A stretch of 64,000 nt of DNA from Marivivens donghaensis (lineage in GTDB: Bacteria; Pseudomonadota; Alphaproteobacteria; Rhodobacterales; Rhodobacteraceae), in the NCBI RefSeq assembly GCF_030410045.1, contig NZ_JAUFRA010000002.1:62001-126000 (forward strand), in the 5' to 3' direction. Positions 25,921 through 34,438 of the stretch are shown piece by piece. Numbering within the stretch: position 1 is the first letter of the stretch; every line of letters starts with the position of its first letter. The position numbers were made by a program, and so were the translations under genes. Under the pieces are notes generated by a model. That model saw nothing but the letters and a program-made list of their open reading frames with translations, did no database searches and had not been told where the DNA came from.

Positions 25921-26190
25921 TTAGCGGCGGATGCCGAGGCGCTGGATCAGGGACTGATAACGAGCTTCGTCTTTAGCTTTGGTGTAGTCGAGCAGCTTAC
26001 GGCGCTGAGCAACCATCATCAAAAGGCCACGACGACCGTGGTTATCTTTTTTGTGGGTTTTGAAGTGTTCTGTCAGCGTCGCGATGCGCGAGGTCAGGAT
26101 TGCAACCTGAACTTCGGGCGAACCTGTGTCACCTTCTTTGGTGCCGAATTCTTTGATCAGACGTGCTTTTTCTTCTGGCGTAATCGACAT
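25921..26190 (-). CDS. rpsO: 30S ribosomal protein S15
   Basis: An 89-residue primary 16S-binding protein with the full family pattern: EEKARLIKEFGTKEGDTGSPEVQVAILTSRI, FKTHKKDNHGRRGLLMMVAQRRKLLDYTK and a C-terminal RYQSLIQRLGIRR. Normal length. AAAGGAGAC precedes the ATG at 26190. Part of the rbfA-truB-rpsO-pnp neighbourhood. Confidence 0.98.
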   Translation of the reverse strand: MSITPEEKARLIKEFGTKEGDTGSPEVQVAILTSRIATLTEHFKTHKKDNHGRRGLLMMVAQRRKLLDYTKAKDEARYQSLIQRLGIRR

Positions 26191-26326
26191 CGGGGTCTCC
26201 TTTAGGATTAAGGGTTATGGCGCGTGCCGGGATGTCGTCCAGCAAGGCCCGTGGAGTATCAAGCGGTCCAACGACCGAAGATTGGGGGCGGATAGTCGAT
26301 TCCTTGCATAAAATAAAGGGAAATCG

Positions 26327-27106
26327 TCAGAGGGCGACAAGCTGGACCAATGACATGTCCAAATTGGCGACCCCGTGTAGGTAGGCGATTGATGTTCCGT
26401 CCGCTAAAAGATGGAGCCCGCCATCGTCGGTCATTGTCGATAGTTCGGGCAAAGTTCCCTCGTAACCGATCACGATAACGTCCTCCTCGGTCATGTCATC
26501 AATGTCGACTTCGGTCGTGGAGCGCGACAGGAGGGCAAAGATGTCCGCACCTGTACCGCCGTTCAGATTATCGCCGTCACCGCCCAAGAGGACATCGTTG
26601 CCTGCACCGCCATTTAGGTAGTCGCGGGTTTGGAAGTCCGTCTCTCGGCCGTTCAGGATATCGTCGCCTGAACCACCGTGGAGCACATCTGAACCAGATC
26701 CGCCGTCCATCACATCATTTCCAAGCGAGCCAAGGAGCGAATCGTTTCCTTCGCCACCCGACATTAGGTCATCACCATCGCCACCAATGATCTGATCGTC
26801 GCCGGTTCCGCCGAGAATTGTGTCGGTGCCGATGCTGCCGAAAAGACTATCATTCCCAGCATCGCCAAAAACGGTGTCGTCACCTGCGCCTCCGATCACC
26901 TCGTCATCGTCATTGCCACCTGACAGGAGATCGTCGCCACCGCGCCCGTCGATGAAATCTGCGCCATTTCCCCCCGATATTTCGTCGATATCTTCGCCGC
27001 CCAGCAGGATGTCGTCCGCATCAGATGTGACGGGGATAAGGGCTGCGCCCATGGCGGCAATGCTCATCAAACCGAGTAGCCAGAACATTTGAATCCTCAT
27101 CCACAA
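26327..27106 (-). CDS. RTX-repeat (hemolysin-type) calcium-binding protein with N-terminal hydrophobic anchor
   Basis: A 259-residue protein. Residues 5-26 (IQMFWLLGLMSIAAMGAALIPV) form a hydrophobic segment that could anchor or export it. Residues 30-190 are about 15 glycine-aspartate nonapeptide repeats of the GGxGxDxxx type, which bind calcium as a parallel beta roll. A non-repetitive C-terminal domain (about 190-259) follows, with ADGTSIAYLHGVANLD. No ABC/HlyD secretion genes are adjacent. An N-terminal hydrophobic segment is unusual for type I substrates, which carry C-terminal signals. Function unknown. Confidence 0.82.
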   Translation of the reverse strand: MWMRIQMFWLLGLMSIAAMGAALIPVTSDADDILLGGEDIDEISGGNGADFIDGRGGDDLLSGGNDDDEVIGGAGDDTVFGDAGNDSLFGSIGTDTILGGTGDDQIIGGDGDDLMSGGEGNDSLLGSLGNDVMDGGSGSDVLHGGSGDDILNGRETDFQTRDYLNGGAGNDVLLGGDGDNLNGGTGADIFALLSRSTTEVDIDDMTEEDVIVIGYEGTLPELSTMTDDGGLHLLADGTSIAYLHGVANLDMSLVQLVAL

Positions 27107-27168
27107 CAGAACATGCCGCGACCATAAAACAGTTCGGCCTGGGCTGAGAGGATTCTCGGGTTAACTGG

Positions 27169-27690
27169 TTAACCGACCCAGAGTTCGGGTTGGCTATCGT
27201 AGCCGATATAAAGCGGGTGTTTGGGGTGGCCTGATTTGGTGACACCTAATGAATAAAGGGGTTTTCCTACAGCACGCAGTAATGTTTCAACTTGCTTGCC
27301 TCTATCCAGATGATCACCGTGGGCACCCCAAGCGCAGATGATCTGATCGCCGTCGCGGATCCAGTCGCGGGCAGAATTTTCGATGGCCTCGTCATTCAAA
27401 GGGCCGACGGGATCGGCCGCGGCGCGCATCTTTTTCGGGTCTGTGTCGCGCCACGCAAAGATATTCGTGACCCTAAACGCGCCAAAGCCGAGCGCACGGG
27501 CACGACGTTCGCAGCGTTCGACGGTGGGATCGTTCTGAACTTCGGTCGCGGTCGATGGGTTCAGCATTACAAAAAGGGCACGCCGACCTGATGGATTCCA
27601 CTCGCGCGTAAGGTGATATCGGTATTTTTCACAATCCGAATAGGTTGCAACTGACGCTGCATCGCCTTTGAGATGCCTTTTTTCGATCAT
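27169..27690 (-). CDS. DUF1643 domain protein
   Basis: A 173-residue cytoplasmic protein of the DUF1643 family. Conserved blocks are YRYHLTREW, ALFVMLNPSTATEVQNDPTVERC, GFGAFRVTNIFAWRDTDPKKM and IICAWGAHG. The family is common in bacteria and phages and its role is unknown. It starts at ATG 27690, divergent from the acidic-protein gene over 92 bases, and is followed by the RTX gene on the same strand after 62 bases. Confidence 0.8.
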   Translation of the reverse strand: MIEKRHLKGDAASVATYSDCEKYRYHLTREWNPSGRRALFVMLNPSTATEVQNDPTVERCERRARALGFGAFRVTNIFAWRDTDPKKMRAAADPVGPLNDEAIENSARDWIRDGDQIICAWGAHGDHLDRGKQVETLLRAVGKPLYSLGVTKSGHPKHPLYIGYDSQPELWVG

Positions 27691-27782
27691 GTTCCGACAT
27701 AAATTGACCCAAATTTTCGCTACTATGATGAGGAACTCGCCGGATTGGAAGCGAGATAGGAAACGAATCGAGAGGCAGACCG

Positions 27783-28094
27783 ATGGACTGGGGAAGCTTA
27801 TTGACCTTTGCCACGCTAGGCGTGGGCGCCGCCGTTGATTTCACGTCAGGCGGTAAAGATGCCGATGTGTCGGCAGAGGATGACCATCTTCATGAAGAGG
27901 ACGGTTTTGACGATGTGGCGACAGCTTCGCTGGACCCATTGTTTGATGACGCGGCAGACGAAGATGACGGTTATTACGCCGTAGCGGATTTCTATCCGAC
28001 GATTGATCCGCAGACGGCGATTTTGCCTTGGGGCGATCCCGAGGTGGATGGTGATTTCGACGATAGCGACTTTACGCTAGGACTTGCGGCTTAA
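27783..28094 (+). CDS. Small highly acidic hypothetical protein
   Basis: A 103-residue protein that I do not recognise. The first 20 residues (MDWGSLLTFATLGVGAAVDF) are hydrophobic enough to be a signal or membrane segment. Nearly all the rest is rich in Asp and Glu (EDDHLHEEDGFDDV; DDAADEDDGYY), giving a very low pI. GAGAGG lies before the ATG. Its stop overlaps the truB 3' end by 4 bases. The pattern of a hydrophobic start followed by an acidic body is shared with the neighbouring RTX protein, and a metal-binding or anchoring role is only a guess. Confidence 0.65.
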   Translation: MDWGSLLTFATLGVGAAVDFTSGGKDADVSAEDDHLHEEDGFDDVATASLDPLFDDAADEDDGYYAVADFYPTIDPQTAILPWGDPEVDGDFDDSDFTLGLAA

Positions 28095-28993
28095 CGAACA
28101 AAGACGCGGGCGGGATGTATTTCACCTGCTTTGAAGACGCCGACAGCGACCGCTTCGCCATCAAAACTTGCCCAACATTCTTCGCCGTATTCGACGTCGT
28201 GCGCGATCACGACGGCAGGGTTGCCATTGCGCAGTTTTGCGAGGCTTTCGGGCGGGCAGCGGACTTCGGCGATGTCGGCAAGACCTTGTTCGAGCGGGCG
28301 AAGATAGCTGTCTAGCTCTGGCTGTTTTGCCAATTCTTCGAGTTTTTCCAGAGACATACCCTCTTCGGCGGTGAAGGGGCCTGACCAGATGCGGCGCAGG
28401 TGATGGACGTGGCCGAAGCATCCGAGTGCCTCACCCAGATCACGCGCGATGGACCGCACATAACCGCCCTTGCCGCAGGTCATTTCTAGGACGACGTGGT
28501 CAGCATCGGGGCGGTCAACCATCAGCAGCTCTTCGACCCAGAGGGGACGGGCTGCGATTTCGAACTCTTCGTCATCGCGGGCCAGTTTGTACGCACGCTG
28601 ACCGTCGATTTTCACAGCAGAGAATTTCGGTGGCACCTGCATGATTTCACCGAGGAAACCACCCAAGGCACCTTTGATCTCGTCATCGGTGGGACGTTGA
28701 TCCGAAGTTTTGATGATCTCACCCTCTGCATCATCGGTATTCGTCGCAGCGCCGAGGGTCACGGTGAACTCATACGCTTTGAGCGCGTCCGTGATGTAGG
28801 GGATCGTTTTTGTCGCCTCTCCCAGCGCAACAGCCAAGACGCCAGTCGCTTCGGGATCGAGCGTCCCAGCGTGCCCAGCCTTTTTCGCACCAAAGGCCCA
28901 ACGGACCTTATTCACGACGGCAGTCGAGGTGATCCCAGCGGGTTTATCAATCACCAGCCAGCCGGAAATATCGCGACCTTTGCGTTTGCCCAT
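28091..28993 (-). CDS. truB: tRNA pseudouridine-55 synthase TruB
   Basis: A 300-residue enzyme making pseudouridine 55 in the T loop of tRNAs. The catalytic Asp lies in KKAGHAGTLDPEATGVLAVALGEATK. GWLVIDKPAGITSTAVVNKVR, YEFTVTLGAATNTDD and GGYVRSIARDLGEALG are further family blocks. A C-terminal PUA-like part is short, as usual in this group. It lies downstream of rbfA and the glycosidase-like gene on the same strand. Confidence 0.97.
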   Translation of the reverse strand: MGKRKGRDISGWLVIDKPAGITSTAVVNKVRWAFGAKKAGHAGTLDPEATGVLAVALGEATKTIPYITDALKAYEFTVTLGAATNTDDAEGEIIKTSDQRPTDDEIKGALGGFLGEIMQVPPKFSAVKIDGQRAYKLARDDEEFEIAARPLWVEELLMVDRPDADHVVLEMTCGKGGYVRSIARDLGEALGCFGHVHHLRRIWSGPFTAEEGMSLEKLEELAKQPELDSYLRPLEQGLADIAEVRCPPESLAKLRNGNPAVVIAHDVEYGEECWASFDGEAVAVGVFKAGEIHPARVFVR

Positions 28994-29056
28994 GTTTACC
29001 TCCGTCGTGTCGGGTTGCGCCCACTATCGCTCATAGGCCTAGGGGTCAACCATAGG

Positions 29057-29764
29057 CTAGGGGGCGACTACGCCAACTATTGGTCCCATGCGTACGCCAT
29101 TTGCGGTCCGACCAAGCTGTGGTGCGTAGAGACGTGACACTCGTCCATCGAGGTAAAGCGCGTTCTTTGTCTGCAGTACGTCACGGAAGAATTCGCCCAT
29201 CTCCCAAAAAGTTACTGGTCGGTTAGAAATTGCAAAATAAGCGGTTCCGTCGGCTCCGACGCCAACACCGTTCCGAAAGTTGCGGGATGTGCTTTCACGA
29301 AGAAAACGCGGGTGAAGAGCGCCATCGATGACCAACATGGGGCCAGATTGGGTGGCGTAGGTGCAGTCGGGCGCCTCGGTTTCAAAGCTTAGCGTTTCGA
29401 TGACCCGGGCGCTGTTTTCGGTGATGCAGAGCACGCCATTGGGCAGCATGCCGAAGTTCCCCGGACCTGCGTTCGTTACCAGCCGCATGGTTTGGATGCT
29501 GTCCTCTATGTAGAGGCCGACGGGGCTGCGGTCTTCGTGATACATGCCCGCGTTCATCGCAAAGGACAGTGGGCCTATGTCCGCTTCGACTGCGGAAAAG
29601 CTGCCGTAGACTGCGCCGTTGTCATCGCTGTGAAACAGCCGCAGGTCTTCTGTCGCGGGATCGACCGCGCAGACGGTGAAATCACCATCGTCGGTGCAAA
29701 TGACCGCCTTTGCAGGTCCGCACAGGATGCAGAGCAAGGCGATTAGCCCACGCATCAGGGTCAT
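29057..29764 (-). CDS. Phosphodiester glycosidase (NAGPA/DUF2233) family exported protein
   Basis: A 235-residue protein with a signal peptide (MTLMRGLIALLCILCGPAKA) and the NAGPA domain. Its blocks are FAMNAGMYHEDRSPVGLYIED, GNFGMLPNGVL, TYATQSGPMLVIDGALHPRF and FRNGVGVGADGTAYFAIS. The family includes phosphodiester glycosidases that act on GlcNAc-linked phosphodiesters. The substrate here is unknown, and the enzyme is probably periplasmic. Its ATG overlaps the rbfA stop by 4 bases, so it is translated with rbfA, an unexpected partner. Confidence 0.82.
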   Translation of the reverse strand: MTLMRGLIALLCILCGPAKAVICTDDGDFTVCAVDPATEDLRLFHSDDNGAVYGSFSAVEADIGPLSFAMNAGMYHEDRSPVGLYIEDSIQTMRLVTNAGPGNFGMLPNGVLCITENSARVIETLSFETEAPDCTYATQSGPMLVIDGALHPRFLRESTSRNFRNGVGVGADGTAYFAISNRPVTFWEMGEFFRDVLQTKNALYLDGRVSRLYAPQLGRTANGVRMGPIVGVVAP

Positions 29765-30180
29765 TCTTCTTCGTCGGAGCGGTCCAGATCGCGACGCACG
29801 TGTTCATCAGCGAACATGCGGCGCGTGTCATCCATACGGTCGAACGTCTCGTCGAGTTCGAACTTGATCTGAGGCGCGAACTTGAGCGTGATGCCGCGTG
29901 TGACCAGATGGCGGATCTCTGCCGTATTACGGCGGAGCGCCTGCAGACACAGTTCTTTATCCTTGCCGCCAAGCGGAAGGACGTAAGCTGTCGCTGTTTT
30001 CAGATCGTTGGAAACACGCACTTCGCCAACGGTGATCGACATGCGCCCGAGTTCGGGATCATGCACGTCACCACGAGCGAGCACTTCGGATAGGGAGCGA
30101 CGAACAACTTCGCCAACGCGCAACTGGCGTTGGGAGGGTCCGGCACCTTCATGTGAACGGTTCTTTGCCATATTGCTCAT
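29761..30180 (-). CDS. rbfA: Ribosome-binding factor A
   Basis: A 139-residue KH-fold protein for late 30S maturation, 16S 5'-end processing and cold adaptation. Family blocks are SQRQLRVGEVVRRSLSEVL, MSITVGEVRVSNDLKTATAYVLPL, LKFAPQIKFELDETFDRMDD. The acidic end (RRDLDRSDEEE) is typical. The frame runs up to 30297, but homology and length fit ATG 30180 (MSNMAKN); ATG 30171 is an alternative. It is divergent from dapB. Confidence 0.94.
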   Translation of the reverse strand: MSNMAKNRSHEGAGPSQRQLRVGEVVRRSLSEVLARGDVHDPELGRMSITVGEVRVSNDLKTATAYVLPLGGKDKELCLQALRRNTAEIRHLVTRGITLKFAPQIKFELDETFDRMDDTRRMFADEHVRRDLDRSDEEE

Positions 30181-30268
30181 GTAAGCCTGTTGTCGGCCCT
30201 TGCCAAGCAGGGCTTTGAGGGGCAAGCAGGGGTGCACGCAGGAATAAACGCACGCGAAGGACGCCGAT

Positions 30269-31078
30269 ATGACAGATTTACCAGGTATTGTGATCACCGG
30301 AGCTTCGGGCCGGATGGGTCAGATGCTGATCAAAACCGTGGTCGAATCGGACAAAGCGCGCCTGGTAGGTGCGATTGAGCGGGCAGGCCATGCATGGGTT
30401 GGTCAGGATGTTGGCACTGCAATGGGTGGCGCTGCGCTGGGCGTGATTGTCACGGATGATACGGCTGCCGCGTTTGCAAATGCTGATGCTGTCATTGATT
30501 TTACCGCGCCCGTTGCGACGATTTCCTTTGCCCAAGAAGCTGCGAAAGCAGGCGTTGTGCATGTGATCGGCACCACAGGTTTCGAGGATGAACATTTGGC
30601 CGAGGTTGCGGCTGCGGCCTCTAAGACGCCGATCATTCGTGCGGGGAATATGTCGTTGGGTGTGAACCTTCTGACCGTCCTCGCTAAGAAAGTCGCTGCT
30701 GCCTTGGATGACGATTTCGACATCGAGATCATCGAGGCGCATCACAACAAGAAAGTCGACGCTCCGTCAGGGACTGCACTGATGCTGGGTGAAGCTGCTG
30801 CCGAAGGGCGCGGGGTGTCGCTCAAGGACGTGCGCGATTCGGGGCGTGACGGGATTACGGGTGCGCGCAACAAAGGCGACATCGGTTTTGCGGTCGTTCG
30901 TGGCGGCGATATCGTTGGTGAACACGACGTGATGTTCGCCGCTGCCGGAGAACGGATCGTGCTGCGCCACATCGCAACGGATCGCGCTGTTTTTGCTCGC
31001 GGTGCTCTCAAGGCTGCGCTTTGGGGGCAGGGCAAACCCGCTGGCGAATATTCGATGATTGACGTTCTGGGCCTTTAA
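30269..31078 (+). CDS. dapB: 4-hydroxy-tetrahydrodipicolinate reductase
   Basis: A 269-residue NAD(P)H-dependent enzyme of the lysine/meso-DAP pathway. Marks are the N-terminal dinucleotide motif VITGASGRMGQML, the hinge EAHHNKKVDAPSGTALMLGE with the catalytic His/Lys, and the GEHDVMFAAAGERIVLRHIATDR segment. Normal length, cytoplasmic. DapA is encoded about 25 kb away on the other strand. Confidence 0.97.
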   Translation: MTDLPGIVITGASGRMGQMLIKTVVESDKARLVGAIERAGHAWVGQDVGTAMGGAALGVIVTDDTAAAFANADAVIDFTAPVATISFAQEAAKAGVVHVIGTTGFEDEHLAEVAAAASKTPIIRAGNMSLGVNLLTVLAKKVAAALDDDFDIEIIEAHHNKKVDAPSGTALMLGEAAAEGRGVSLKDVRDSGRDGITGARNKGDIGFAVVRGGDIVGEHDVMFAAAGERIVLRHIATDRAVFARGALKAALWGQGKPAGEYSMIDVLGL

Positions 31079-31088
31079 TACAGGCCGA

Positions 31089-31262
31089 TCAGAAGTCGAT
31101 CGCGATTCCCTTTTTCTCCCAATCACCAAAGCGCACGGCCTCTGGGCCGTCGCGTCCGCCGAGTTCGGTGGGCAGGTCCAACGGCTTTGCAGCTTTGCGG
31201 CGTTCTTCTGCTTCGGCCAAAGCGCGGAGTGCTGCGGGCGGTAGGTCTTTTTGATCAGTCAT
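31089..31262 (-). CDS. DUF1674 / SDHAF4-like succinate dehydrogenase assembly protein
   Basis: A 57-residue protein ending in GPEAVRFGDWEKKGIAIDF, the conserved C-terminus of DUF1674 and of mitochondrial SDHAF4, which helps flavinated SdhA mature. An N-terminal Ala/Lys/Glu-rich helix precedes it. The frame opens at 31319, but AAGGAAAG points to ATG 31262. Function in bacteria is inferred from the mitochondrial homologue. It converges on dapB and is divergent from rsmB. Confidence 0.82.
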   Translation of the reverse strand: MTDQKDLPPAALRALAEAEERRKAAKPLDLPTELGGRDGPEAVRFGDWEKKGIAIDF

Positions 31263-31328
31263 GTGCTTTCCTTGTCCCTGTGGTTCCTCTGATATAGTCG
31301 GGGTTATCTTTTCGGCCAAGAGGACGCC

Positions 31329-32600
31329 ATGACACAGACCGGCATTGCCCCGCGCCTAGCCGCGCATAGACTGCTAAACGCCGTGACCGAAGATGGTCGT
31401 CTATTGTCCGAAGTGACAGCACACCACTTGGCCAAGCTCGAACCCGAAGATCGCGCCCGCGCCCAGCGGTTGGTTGTCGATACGCTGCGCGGATTGGGGC
31501 GTGTGGATCGTGTTTTGAAACCCCATTTGCGGAAAATGCCGCCTTTGTCGGTGCAAAACGCGCTGCGGTTGGCGTCCTTTGAATTGCTGACAGGTGCTGC
31601 TGGTCATGGCGTTGTGAACGCATATGTCGAAATCGTTGGTAAGGATCGCAAGACGGTTGGCCTTAAGGGTCTGGTAAACGCCGTGCTGCGCAAGGTCGCT
31701 GCCGAAGGGTCGGATAACTGGGGCAAACTGCCCGTTCCGCAGTTGCCGAAATGGCTGCGCGTTCCTTTGATCGAGGCATGGGGCAATAAGGCTGTGATGG
31801 CGATGGAGCACGTGCAGATGCGTGGCGCGCCACTCGACATCACTGTTAAAACCGATCCAGAGGCTGTTGCGGCTGCATTGGGTGGCGAAGTGCTGCCAAC
31901 AGGGTCCGTGCGTCTGTCTGATGGCGGGCAGGTCTCTGCCCTAGCTGGTTTTGATGCTGGCGACTGGTGGGTTCAGGACGCAGCAGCGGCGATCCCTGTC
32001 AAGGTGTTGGCCCCGAAGGCGGGGGAAACCATCCTCGACCTTTGCGCGGCCCCCGGTGGTAAGACGATGCAATTGGCTGCAGCTGGCGCTGAGGTCACGG
32101 CGCTGGACGTATCGGAAGCGCGGATGGCACGGGTGCAGGAAAACCTGACTCGCACAGGTCTGACGGCCAAGATTGTTGTCGCGGATGCCTTTGCGTTTGA
32201 TGAAGGCGGGTTTGATGCGGTGCTGCTTGACGCGCCGTGTTCTGCGACGGGCACAATTCGTCGGCACCCTGACCTGCCTTATGCGAAAAACGGGAGCGAG
32301 TTTGGGGCTCTGATCGACCAACAGGTTGGTCTGATCGATCACGCGTTGTCGCTGGTGAAACCGGGTGGACGATTGGTTTACTGCACCTGCAGCCTTTTGC
32401 CAGACGAGGGCGAAGTTCAGATCGAAGAGCTGCTCGAGCGTCATCCTGACCTGACCATCGACCGTGATGCGCTGTTGATCGAGGGTGTGGACCCCGAATG
32501 GATCACCGAAGAAGGCGGTCTGCGTCTGCGTCCAGACTACTGGGCGGACAAGGGCGGTATGGACGGATTTTACCTTGCAGTTGTGCGAAAGCCTGCGTGA
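31329..32600 (+). CDS. rsmB: 16S rRNA m5C methyltransferase, RsmB/NOP family
   Basis: A 423-residue SAM-dependent enzyme. An N-terminal NusB-like helical domain (about 1-135) is joined to a Rossmann methyltransferase. The SAM motif is ILDLCAAPGGKTMQLAA, and the two cysteines of the m5C mechanism are in DAPCSATGTIRRHPD and YCTCSLLPDEGE. RsmB methylates C967 of E. coli 16S rRNA, and the full architecture is kept here. It is the first gene of a long plus-strand run. Confidence 0.92.
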   Translation: MTQTGIAPRLAAHRLLNAVTEDGRLLSEVTAHHLAKLEPEDRARAQRLVVDTLRGLGRVDRVLKPHLRKMPPLSVQNALRLASFELLTGAAGHGVVNAYVEIVGKDRKTVGLKGLVNAVLRKVAAEGSDNWGKLPVPQLPKWLRVPLIEAWGNKAVMAMEHVQMRGAPLDITVKTDPEAVAAALGGEVLPTGSVRLSDGGQVSALAGFDAGDWWVQDAAAAIPVKVLAPKAGETILDLCAAPGGKTMQLAAAGAEVTALDVSEARMARVQENLTRTGLTAKIVVADAFAFDEGGFDAVLLDAPCSATGTIRRHPDLPYAKNGSEFGALIDQQVGLIDHALSLVKPGGRLVYCTCSLLPDEGEVQIEELLERHPDLTIDRDALLIEGVDPEWITEEGGLRLRPDYWADKGGMDGFYLAVVRKPA

Positions 32601-32715
32601 CACACGTTGCTTTGGCAGCTAACATCCGCGACAAAACAATGACGCGGACACCGCAGACCGAGGCAGACCTGATTTGGCCCAACCAACGACACGGCGTGGG
32701 AAATATACCCATTTC

Positions 32716-34425
32716 ATGAACCGCTTTCAGGCGCGGTTGGCTGGCCGTAAGCGGTTGCCAACGGGTTTCGTGTCGCAGCCAGAACCGCAGTCGATTGGTT
32801 TATTCGCCAAAGGCCGCCAGCTTTGCGCTGGGAACTTCTTGTTTGCGGGTCAGTTGGTCGAAGCACCCGATACGTCTATTTGGGATATCGCCACCGAAGA
32901 GTCGCCGATTGCGCCGTTGTTGCATGGCTGTGCGTGGTTAGATGATCTTGCTGCGGTTGGGGATCACAAGGCCCGCACAAAAGCGCAAGATTGGGTGTTT
33001 GAATGGATCGACCGTTACGGGCGAGGTCGCGGGCCAGGTTGGACGCCTGACCTCACCGGGCGGCGTCTGATCCGGTGGATCAACCACGGCTTTTTCATCA
33101 TGCGGTCGCGGGAAAAGGTCGATATCGACAAATACCTGACGAGCCTTGCACGGCAGACGTTGTTCCTTTCGCGGCGTTGGAAATCCACGCTGCCTGGTTT
33201 GCCTCGGTTCGAAGCGCTGTCTGGCATGATATACGCGGGTCTTTCTCTCGAAGGAATGTCGTCGCATGTTGCCCCCGCCTTGGCAGCGTTGTCGCGGGAC
33301 TGTCGGGATCAGATCGACGTTGAGGGCGGTGTTCCGACACGCAATCCCGAGGAGCTTTTGGATGTTCTGACGCTTTTGTGTTGGGTCGTTCAGGCTCTTG
33401 AGGAAAGTGAACGTCCCGTTCCTGAAACCATCACCGCCGCGATTAATCGGATTGCACCAACCCTACGTGCGATGCGTCATGCGGACGGTGGGTTGGCACG
33501 GTTCCATGGTGGGGGACGAGGCATCGATGGGCGGCTCGACTATGCGCTGGGCGCGTCGGGGAATAAGGACCTGCCCGATCACAGCCGACATATGGGGTAT
33601 GGCCGACTGGCGGCTGGGCGCACAACGGTTGTGATTGATGCGGCCCCGCCTCCTACAGGTCAGGCGAGTTATGATGCACATGCGTCGACCTGCGCGTTTG
33701 AGCTGACCTCTGGGCGTCGCCCTGTTGTGGTGTCCTGTGGGTCTGGCCGAAATTTTGGCATGGATTGGCGGCGGTTTGGTCGTGCAACGGCCAGCCATTC
33801 GACTTTGTCGCTGGCTGGGTATTCCTCGTCCCGTCTGGGTGCGCCAAGCCGATTGAACGGCATCCGTCATGAGCTGTTGGTGGATACACCCGACCTTGTT
33901 CCTGCCGAATATTCGACGACGCAGTTCGGCACACGCTACGAAGTCGCTCACAACGGCTACCAGATGACCCATGGTTTGACCCATGCGCGGACGCTGGATT
34001 TGTCGGTCGAAGGGCGGGATCTATCGGGCGAAGACCTGCTGACCACGCTGAGTGACGCCGACAAACTGCGGTTTGACCGCGCGATGGAGCGTGATGCGGG
34101 GGGGATTCCCTTTGGCCTGCGGTTCCACCTGCATCCCGAGGTCGAGGCCTCCTTGGATATGGGGGGCACGGCTGTGTCGCTGACGCTCAAGAGTGGCGAG
34201 ATTTGGGTGTTTCGGCACGATGGATCGGCTGAAATGCGGCTTGAACCGTCAGTTTTCCTAGAAAATGGCCGACTAAAGCCCCGTGCGACACAACAAGTGG
34301 TTTTATCTGGGCGCGCGATGTCCTATGCGACGCGCGTTCGCTGGACTCTGGCAAAGGCGCACGAGACACCAAATGCGGTGCGTGATTATGCCATGGACGA
34401 TCCGGCAGGGCTGGAAAACGACTGA
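32716..34425 (+). CDS. Heparinase II/III family protein
   Basis: A 569-residue protein. The N-terminal half is an alpha-helical toroid (WDIATEESPIAPLLHGCAWLDDLAAVG; LIRWINHGFFIMRS). The C-terminal half is a beta-sandwich with the heparinase II/III signature (DHSRHMGYGRLAAGRTTVVIDAAPPP; WRRFGRATASHSTLSLAGYSSS). In Rhodobacteraceae this gene commonly sits between rsmB and purH. Heparin itself is an unlikely substrate; an acidic envelope polysaccharide is possible. I place the start at ATG 32716 because the upstream residues look non-homologous, but no strong ribosome site marks it; 32674 is the alternative. Confidence 0.8.
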   Translation: MNRFQARLAGRKRLPTGFVSQPEPQSIGLFAKGRQLCAGNFLFAGQLVEAPDTSIWDIATEESPIAPLLHGCAWLDDLAAVGDHKARTKAQDWVFEWIDRYGRGRGPGWTPDLTGRRLIRWINHGFFIMRSREKVDIDKYLTSLARQTLFLSRRWKSTLPGLPRFEALSGMIYAGLSLEGMSSHVAPALAALSRDCRDQIDVEGGVPTRNPEELLDVLTLLCWVVQALEESERPVPETITAAINRIAPTLRAMRHADGGLARFHGGGRGIDGRLDYALGASGNKDLPDHSRHMGYGRLAAGRTTVVIDAAPPPTGQASYDAHASTCAFELTSGRRPVVVSCGSGRNFGMDWRRFGRATASHSTLSLAGYSSSRLGAPSRLNGIRHELLVDTPDLVPAEYSTTQFGTRYEVAHNGYQMTHGLTHARTLDLSVEGRDLSGEDLLTTLSDADKLRFDRAMERDAGGIPFGLRFHLHPEVEASLDMGGTAVSLTLKSGEIWVFRHDGSAEMRLEPSVFLENGRLKPRATQQVVLSGRAMSYATRVRWTLAKAHETPNAVRDYAMDDPAGLEND

Positions 34426-34438
34426 ACCGGAGAAAACG

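Noticed and set aside
26340..27000. DNA repeat array or CRISPR-like structure
   Set aside because: The periodicity is that of the protein's calcium-binding nonapeptides; units vary at the DNA level and there are no spacers.
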